Source: Lepturacanthus savala
Taxonomy: Eukaryota; Chordata; Actinopteri; Scombriformes; Trichiuridae
NCBI GenBank assembly: GCA_030544235.1
Contig: CM060481.1
Coordinates: forward strand, 15,018,892-15,082,891
Length of the DNA stretch: 64,000 bases
Direction: 5' to 3'
Within the stretch, counting starts at the first letter, position 1. Each line of letters begins with the position of its first letter. Shown here one piece after another: positions 57,355-64,000 of this stretch. The position numbers and the translations under genes are program-made. The notes under the pieces are model-generated. The model saw nothing but the letters and a program-made list of their open reading frames with translations, made no database searches and was not told the DNA's origin.

Positions 57355-59100
57355 TCACTTGGTAAGGTCTTTCAGGTACTGCAAACACTGATGTGAATAT
57401 TCATTGGCTTTTGTTGGGGCTTCTGAAAGAGATGAAATTGACCACCGCACACCTGCAATAAAATTTAACACAAATAAATGGTTTAATTTGAGTCATCAAC
57501 TAGAGATAAAATGTATAGATTAAACAACCTAAGGGCATTTAAGGCCATAAGCAAAAACCAAATGCTATTCTTAAAGCGATGCTTTAATTGATTGCTGCAC
57601 CAATTAAAGGCTAACAGTATCACTGCATCTAACACGTGACTCCGGGTACATTCAAAAACACAAACCCATGACTAAATTTGCACACAAGCTTCTGACTGAG
57701 TTCTTACCAGAATTCCAGGAGTCAACAGGAGAGAATTCAATCTTAGGCATCGCTGGAAGCTGAGCCTGAGGAGTGAGAGGAGGCATTAGTTTAACCAGTA
57801 TAGTACAAAACTTTGTAGTTAATTATATGTTATTATATTTATATTTAATCTTCTGACAACAGTATTTGGTGAAAAAGTAAACCAGAAATACATCTGTCAA
57901 AATGACGATCTTCACTGACAATACTAAACACAATATGATCACTATTGTAGGAAAAACATACTGACACTTGGTTATTTACTATATAAATTCACACAATGAT
58001 GCCTACTAGAACTTCCTATAAGTTCTTAAAAAGGAGAGCTGAAATAAAATAAAGATAACTGTGCTTATTGTATAAAAAGTTGCCAAAGATTAGCCAAACA
58101 ATGAGTTGTCAACTATTAAATATATTTTGATCATCAATTATTTGTCTTTGATTTCAGCTTCTCAAAAATGTTTCGGTTTCTTTAGTCTTCTATGACTGTA
58201 AACTAAATATCATTGACTGATATTTGACTGGACTGGACTGTGGACTAAACACACACAAAAAAATGCTGCATCTGATTGAGACTAGGTGGTACACTCTTTT
58301 AAAAGAAGAAAGCTGGATTTGCCTGTGTGTGTTCTGGGATAAACATACAGTATAATGGAGAATTTGCTTTTTTTTTGATGAGTTATGTTACTACTTATTG
58401 TGTTTTTGCTATCAAAGAACCTGGACTAATGGACGCGTCTTTTCTCTGAGGTGTGATCAAGGGAGATCCTGAATTAGAAATATTCCAGGACTTCTCTTGA
58501 TAATAAATAAATACATTTCTAAGCATGTTATCAGTACCGTCAGGCCAAAGTATTTCATCCACTCCTCCACAGCTGGTGGTACTGCTGTTTTGGCTTTCTC
58601 CAAAGCCTGTGAGCCCTGTTCACTGCTTCCCAATAGACCAGAGTCATAGGCGACATACAGAGCTCCTCCTGCAATGGTCACCTTGGTGGCCAGTCTGGAA
58701 ATCAAAAAGAGGCACTGAATACACACTTCTATCCACCTAAACCATGTCACACCAGCGTTAACCTAAATAAAACAAGATACAGGTTGGAACGACTACAGTG
58801 ATAAGGATTATTAAAGATAACGCTGGTTATTTTTTGCTGGTTTATCGATCTCAGAATGTTGAGAATAAAGTCTAAGTCCAATAAATATATACAGAATATA
58901 ATATTATTGCTTTTAAGTTATTAAAAAGTCAAATTACAGATGACAGCTGGAGCCTTCAAATAGACTGACAGTTAGCTTGGAGCCCGTTAGCCACACCGGT
59001 TAACAGAGCATTTAGCGCACACAGCAGCAACAAAAAGTAGTTGAGTTATGAATGAAATAAGAAATACCCACTTTACAACAGGCAGAATTCTTGCCGCCAT
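57355..59100 (-). CDS. micos13: MICOS complex subunit MIC13 (QIL1)
   Basis: Exons on the minus strand, 59100-59072, 58694-58538, 57765-57708 and 57452-57355 (phases 2-0-1), encode 113 residues. MIC13 is a small inner-mitochondrial-membrane protein that bridges the MIC60 and MIC10 subcomplexes and is needed for cristae junctions. The sequence shows an N-terminal membrane segment (about 10-26, LATKVTIAGGALYVAYD), then GLLG, the VPPA motif, P-KI-F-P--DSWN-G (about 67-81) and a C-terminal helix with A-T/S-KA-EYS (about 91-98). These line up with human MIC13, which is 118 residues. The start codon is a perfect TISU element, and the gene is divergent from hsd11b1l, its neighbour in human as well. 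No AATAAA was found downstream of the stop, so the 3' end is undefined. Confidence 0.92.
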
Positions 59101-59104
59101 GTTC
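59093..59104 (-). promoter_or_regulatory. TISU element at the micos13 start codon
   Basis: On the minus strand the start codon context is GAACATGGCGGC, a perfect fit to the TISU consensus SAASATGGCGGC. TISU directs initiation on mRNAs with very short leaders and also serves as a YY1-type promoter element. It is enriched in mitochondrial genes. If it works here, transcription starts only tens of bases upstream. Confidence 0.65.
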
Positions 59105-59617
59105 CACAGCGCTTTGGTTTCCCTTTGTGTACAATTAGTCCCAAAAACAGCAAGAATGCGCCGGGGTGAAGCTAGCTGGTTAGCTCATAAATGGCTTTAG
59201 CTTCACTGAAGGACAAGCCTGCCTTGAACCTTGCGCGCAGGGTTTATGTCAATAAAGTTTCCATTTCAAACGCGAACACAGCCTACGTCACAGCTGCGGG
59301 TTCGTTTTAGTTTTTTGTTTTAACAGTTCATTTTAACAGTTAAGCAACATTATTTTTAACTTACAGTTGTTGTAAAATAAATGCGTTTATATTTTAGTGT
59401 CTAATATAAAACAATTATCGTTTTTTCCTTTGAATTTGTACCTGAGAAGCGGATTCAATGTTTAGAAAGATATTATCTGAACAACACACCCCCTCACGTC
59501 AAGAGAGAGATGTTATATAAAAGCCAGAATTATTGTGCGAGGCAGTTCACAGGTCCTTGGTTTACTATAGACATCAAAGCACATTTAATTTAAGAGGCTA
59601 CCAACTAGTTAACAAAG
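59101..59617. promoter_or_regulatory. Divergent promoter of micos13 and hsd11b1l
   Basis: A 517 bp head-to-head interval. Toward hsd11b1l there is a TATA box (TATATAAA, 59514-59521), about 97 bases before its start codon, and a CACGTCA (CRE-like) at 59495. Toward micos13 there is no TATA, but a TISU/YY1 element and a GCGC-rich TTGCGCGCAGG at 59231 that weakly resembles an NRF1 site. The two sides thus look like different promoter types placed back to back. Confidence 0.6.
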
Positions 59618-62509
59618 ATGAAAACTTTCACAAAAGTCCTGTTAGCTAGTGTGAGCGTTGTTTTCCTTGCTGTCAGGTGGACTACACCAACTTTTCATGC
59701 AGGTAAGAAAACACGCGCCTGCGAGATCAAAGGAACCGTGTTCTGCTTTTGTGTAGTTGAGGTGTTATTCATTCATTATACGTTGATAATTAATATAAGG
59801 AAACATCTTTAAATAACAGATGATATTGAGTGAACTAATAATCAGTCTATGTTTTTATAACATATTGTAATAAGGCAATCTGTTCCGCCTGGCTTTTCTT
59901 CTCCCCCTTTCTGAACCGTATTAGATTCATGCTATCTACAGTGTGTTACGCAACCGGAATGTGTTGAATATGTATAACATTAATTACAATTAAACAATTG
60001 TTGGGATATTGTATTGTTATCAAAATGTGTGTAAAATGTAATTTGAGGCAATCTTACAGGTAAATCCAAAAATTCAGACAAACATCTGTTCCACACAGAT
60101 GTTTGAGTTAATCTAAGTCAGTTCACCACTGCCTTTTTTCCATTTGTTACAGATGTTTCTCCATCAATACTGGATATTTTTTTCTATATGTTAATGTGAT
60201 ATATAGCTCTGGAAAAAAATAAGAGACCACTGTGAAATTATCAGTTTTTTCTGATTTTACTACTTAAATGGTGTACCAAATGTTTGGGCAAAAGGAACAT
60301 TTTGCTGTTTTGAGAATTTATTTGCAGAAAATGACAAATGGTCAAAATAACAAAAAAGATGCAATGTATTCAGACCTAAAACAATACAAAGAAACAAGAT
60401 TAAATTAACTTTAAAACAACATAATACTAATGTTTACACTTACATTCTCTTGAGCCTATCAGAAAAGGTTATTCGACTTCTAATTAGATCTGTATTTTCG
60501 GTGACTTGTGTTTGGCACGCCAATAAAGTTGAAACTACTCTTATCTGATCTAAAATGATCTGACAGTGCAGTGTTCTGGGGTTGGCTCATATGATAAAGG
60601 CAATATTGAGGCACTGGGATGTTACTTCATTACTTCAGAGAAGTATAGCTCTTTATTTCAAGGCAAAGAATGATATAAACTCTGGCCATTATAGAAAATT
60701 ATAATGTCTAAAATGCTATATCACAATATTGATAGTTTTTTCTTTTCTATATTATGATCTATTGATGGACTGTGACACAGAATACTGTGTTACTGTAGTA
60801 TCCCTTCATCTTGAAGTCACGTTTTTTTTCACTTTCAGGCCAAAAACGAATAATAATAATTGTTATAAATATGATTTAAAATGCTGAAATTCAATCAATG
60901 TTAGTTGAGTGCCAACTATCCCATCAGAGTGTAAATGGTCCATTGCAGTGGGGTCAGTATAACTGTGACCAAGGAGCCTGAACTGCATGGACACTGGACA
61001 AACCACACACTCCTATGGACAAAATATCAGTGAATAACCATAATGATTAAAGTTCAATGTGTCCCTGGGGGAATTTGTAAAAGGAAGCCCAAACCGAGTG
61101 AGTAATCGAGCGAGTAATTGGTGATAATCTGACTTGCTTGTGACTGAGGCCTTATACCAGAGGGAGAACACAGTGTTTATCCACGTTGTGAGAGCGCTGT
61201 GTACAATCGTTCCCACATTTAATAAAATGATATGGTTTAGAATCAATGGGGCAGTGTACGGGCACATACCCTCATATAGTTTCTACAATTACAACATTAT
61301 ATCACCCTATAAAGAACTACTAACTACAACTTAATACATGTGATATGACTACGTGGTTGATGGTGGGCGACAGAGCACAAAACATGTCCATATTGTATCT
61401 CCATATTAACGTTTCAGCAGGGAAAGAGAACATTTATTACACCTGTATCTTACTTTAATCTCACTGGCATTATGCAAAGGATAAGTTGTAAGGAGAGCTG
61501 CAATTAATTATTCCAACAGCAACAAATAGCAGCTTATTAGAAACCAAAAAGTAGCAGAGCACTAGGCTCATAAATGAACACAGTAACATTCCATTAGCAC
61601 ACACAAAGGGGACAGGATTGTAGCTATTCCAGTGCCAGCTCCTCCCATCTTAAGGTCAGATGTACAGTATTTTAACCTGAAACCTGTACCTGGAATTACT
61701 TTATCTTTATATGCTGACATGTTTCACAGGTTGGAACTCAGTTGGTTCCACATGATAACACGGAACTACATTTTTTATTATTATATTTTTTTATTGACTA
61801 TACAATGCATATCTACCAAAAGGCACAAACCATTATGCCTACTTTGATTAAGATATCAAAGCGTGTAACAGTGGTAAAGAAACCCATGTTTATGACTGTG
61901 AAAATACATAATTAGATAGTCTACAGGATTAAAAGTTGCATATGTGATAACTTTCTTTATCCCACTCTCTCCATTAGCATCTGAAGCTGTGTTGACTGAA
62001 ACTAAGAACTTAACAATATGTTAAGGTTAACTCTTTTTCCGAGTGAACTTCTTGTAATGACATATGTGTTATTTATGGCACAAATTAAACAGGATAAAAA
62101 AAATAAATTAAGTAAGTCTCTCGCAGTTGACCACCATGCATAACTTTTTAAAACAAGGTCTTAATGGGGGGAACTGAACAGCGGCAGTACTTAGGCTTTC
62201 TATTTATTGCCATTGTCACACATGTGGTTAAACCCCTATATGGATTATTACAACAACTGTATGAATTTGTTTCAGAATCGCTCAGAGGCGCCAGGGTATT
62301 GGTGACTGGGGCGAGTACAGGTATTGGTGAACAAATAGCATATCACTATGCCCGCTTTGGTGCCCAGATAGTAATAACAGCAAGGAGAGGCAAAGTGTTA
62401 CAACAGGTCAGTGAATCTCTCAATATATAAATAGACTCGGTAGCTCAATGGTTACAGTGCATGCCACATAGCTGCAACGACCCTAACAAAACTCCCACTT
62501 TTGCTGCTG

Positions 62510-62546
<37 letters not shown>

Positions 62547-63112
62547 AGAAAATATGTAGTCTTTTTAGTAAACTTGAATATAATGCAAACTCTGACTATT
62601 GCTAAATGCACTTTCTTTAGTTGTTTGAAATGAAAGTATTAAGTCAACAATGTTTTCGATGCTCAGTTCTGTAGCTGCATAGAACACTTAACACATTTGT
62701 TCTGATCTTGGCTCATAGGTGGTGGAAAAGTGCCTGAGTTTGGGAGCCCAGAAAGCTCACTACATAGCAGCAGACATGGCTAATCAGACAGACCCTGACA
62801 GGGTGGTGGAGTTTGCTCTGGACAAGCTGGGAGGTCTGGATTACCTAGTTCTCAATCATATTGGCCCAAGCCCCTTCAGCATGTGGGTGGGTGATGTGGA
62901 ACACACCAGGTGGCTGATGCAGGTAAACGCAGAGTTTTGATAGTTTATCAGCAAAAACTGACAAAGAGAAGACATTGACCCCATAATGTGTGTTTGTGTG
63001 TGTGTTAATTTTCCAAAGGTCAACTTCCTCAGCTATATTCAGATGGCTTGGAAAGCTCTGGCTGCCCTTGAGCAAAGTAGAGGTTCACTGGTGGTTGTTT
63101 CGTCACTTTTAG
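59618..63112 (+). CDS. hsd11b1l: Hydroxysteroid 11-beta-dehydrogenase 1-like (SDR), 3' end outside the window
   Basis: Exons 59618-59702, 62276-62406, 62719-62922 and 63019-63112 (phases 1-0-0-1) give the first 171 residues; later exons lie beyond 64000. It is a short-chain dehydrogenase/reductase of the 11-beta-HSD1 group, using NADP(H) and probably ER-membrane anchored. An N-terminal hydrophobic anchor (about 5-21) is followed by ESLRGARVLVTGASTGIG with the TGxxxGxG dinucleotide motif (39-46). TARR after strand 2 fits NADP preference, AADMA and LGGLDYLVLNHIG match the HSD11B1/HSD11B1L type (NHI in place of NNAG), and VVVSSLL contains the catalytic serine. The YxxxK motif is not within the window. 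Human HSD11B1L also neighbours MICOS13. The TATA box and start context support the start. The physiological substrate of this paralogue is not known. Confidence 0.9.
60200..60480. mobile_element. Tc1-type element fragment in hsd11b1l intron 1
   Basis: TAGCTCTGGAAAAAAATAAG followed by AGACCACTGTGAAATTATCA is the characteristic terminus of a common fish Tc1-like family. GCAGAAAATGACAAATGGTC and AACAAAAAAGATGCAATGTA continue it. No matching right terminus was found, so the copy is truncated. Confidence 0.65.
62435..62545 (+). mobile_element. tRNA-like SINE fragment with (CT)n tail
   Basis: CGGTAGCTCAATGGTTACAG has a pol III A-box-like start. It is followed by GCATGCCACATAGCTGCAAC, GACCCTAA (decayed B box) and a CT run (62511-62543). 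The order matches a common fish tRNA-derived repeat. It is in hsd11b1l intron 2 and is not a functional tRNA, as the B box and acceptor pairing are lost. Confidence 0.55.
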
Positions 63113-64000
63113 GTATGTCTGTATTATCATGTTGATTGATAATGTCATTCTATGCGTTGCTGAATGAACAGTTATCTAGAAAAGCACTTCAGGAGACCTC
63201 CACAAAGCATTTGTGACTATGCAGGTAGACTATTGATACTATGCAGGTATCTGATATCACCACCAGGTAGCCTCAAGTGATGGTGCCTGTTTGGAGGTTC
63301 ATTTGCTGCAATGTTACCAAACAACAAAACATTCAAAGTGATCCAGAAAACAAACCAAAATCTAATCATCTGTTCATGCTACCATTCCTATCGTTTGCTA
63401 AAAAGTTTGTGAAAAACCGGCCAAAACTTTTTGAGGTATTTTGCTAACAAACAGACAGAAAGACAAACGTCGGATAAAATATAACCTCCATGGTGGAAGT
63501 AATAATGGTGAATGATGCTTATGTGACAATTCGGTTGTGTTGTGTTTTTACCCATTAATAATAAATCATGTATAGTATGGCCATATTTATTTCATTACAA
63601 GGTCCATTTAGCAGCTTGATCTTCATCAGCAGGTGAAGTTTACCCACTTGTCATAAAAATGTTCAAAGTTCCATTTTTTCTTTTCTGAGGAAATTCCCTC
63701 TGCTGTTGGAAAGAGAGAGAGTCCATTTTTCATAGCACCCTGAGGTCTAAATGGCTAAGAGCACTTACTATGAGAACAAGAACACAATCCGTGTTTGATG
63801 CATTTAACTCACTTCTCAACCCGCCCCCTCCTCCACCCTCCATTCTGCTCACTGCAGACATGCTGGCCTTGATCTCCCCTGACACAGTCTCTGCCATCAG
63901 TAACCGGTTCTGTGAGCCTGACTGACTCAGCGGTGGTGGACTCAGACTGTTTGAGGGGCAGGGGCGAAAAAAATAAGAAGGGCATCAGCTATATGCAGCA
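63113..64000. other. Start of hsd11b1l intron 4
   Basis: Follows a GTATGT donor. No exon matching the expected PYSAAKFALDGF segment appears before the window ends, so the intron continues past 64000. A degenerate tRNA-like stretch (AATGGCTAAGAGCACTTACT at about 63751) may be another SINE remnant. Confidence 0.55.
63340..63515. repeat. Retroelement 3'-end-like fragment
   Basis: GGCCAAAACTTTTTGAGGTA, TTTTGCTAACAAACAGACAG and ATAACCTCCATGGTGGAAGT follow the pattern of a very common fish repeat terminus ('...ttgctaacaaacaaac... ataacctcc.tggcggaggta'), known to me from other fish sequences. The family and ends are uncertain. Confidence 0.45.

Noticed and set aside
62435..62545. Functional tRNA gene
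   Set aside because: Only an A-box-like start is present; the B box is destroyed and no acceptor stem can be paired, so it is a SINE remnant.

Overview
This window is vertebrate nuclear DNA and almost certainly comes from a teleost fish, probably a spiny-rayed one. The genes are split by GT-AG introns of up to 21 kb. Long stretches are gene-free, with CA and TA microsatellites. Tc1/mariner-type, hAT-type and tRNA-SINE repeats of kinds common in fish are scattered throughout. No prokaryotic operon, CRISPR array, rRNA or functional tRNA gene was seen.

Layout. 1-6.2 kb: gene-free, with old repeats. 6.25-31.9 kb: one three-exon FGF gene of the FGF7/10/22 subfamily, best called fgf22, with a CA-rich upstream region, a short upstream ORF and a 21 kb first intron. 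32-40.4 kb: gene-free, repeat-bearing. 40.4-50.9 kb: a cluster of trypsin-fold (S1) serine proteases on the + strand. It holds two closely related granzyme/mast-cell-protease-like genes, a decayed third relative (pseudogene near 48 kb) and a distinct gene that looks like prss57 (neutrophil serine protease 4). 51.3-56.9 kb: a spindlin-family histone-methylation reader. 57.3-59.1 kb (- strand): micos13, a mitochondrial cristae-junction subunit, sharing a 517 bp divergent promoter with hsd11b1l (+ strand), an 11-beta-hydroxysteroid-dehydrogenase-like enzyme whose last exons lie past the window end.

Context. FGF22, PRSS57 and other myeloid serine proteases, MICOS13 and HSD11B1L all lie on human 19p13.3, so their presence here supports the fgf22 and prss57 calls; the spindlin gene is not part of that human block. 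The genes serve unrelated jobs (secreted growth factor, granule proteases, chromatin reader, mitochondrial membrane organisation, steroid/retinoid-type SDR) and are neighbours by ancestry, not by pathway.

The most interesting signals are: all three proteases carry Gly-Phe-Cys at chymotrypsin positions 189-191, the arrangement that occludes the S1 pocket in NSP4; the two granzyme-like genes share an extra cysteine pair; a granzyme relic is recognisable only by short codon-level matches; the micos13 start codon is a perfect TISU element; a perfect TCTCGCGAGA box lies upstream of spindlin; and two hAT-type elements have intact 8 bp target-site duplications. Exon boundaries were derived by hand from splice sites, phases and family similarity; no database search was run.
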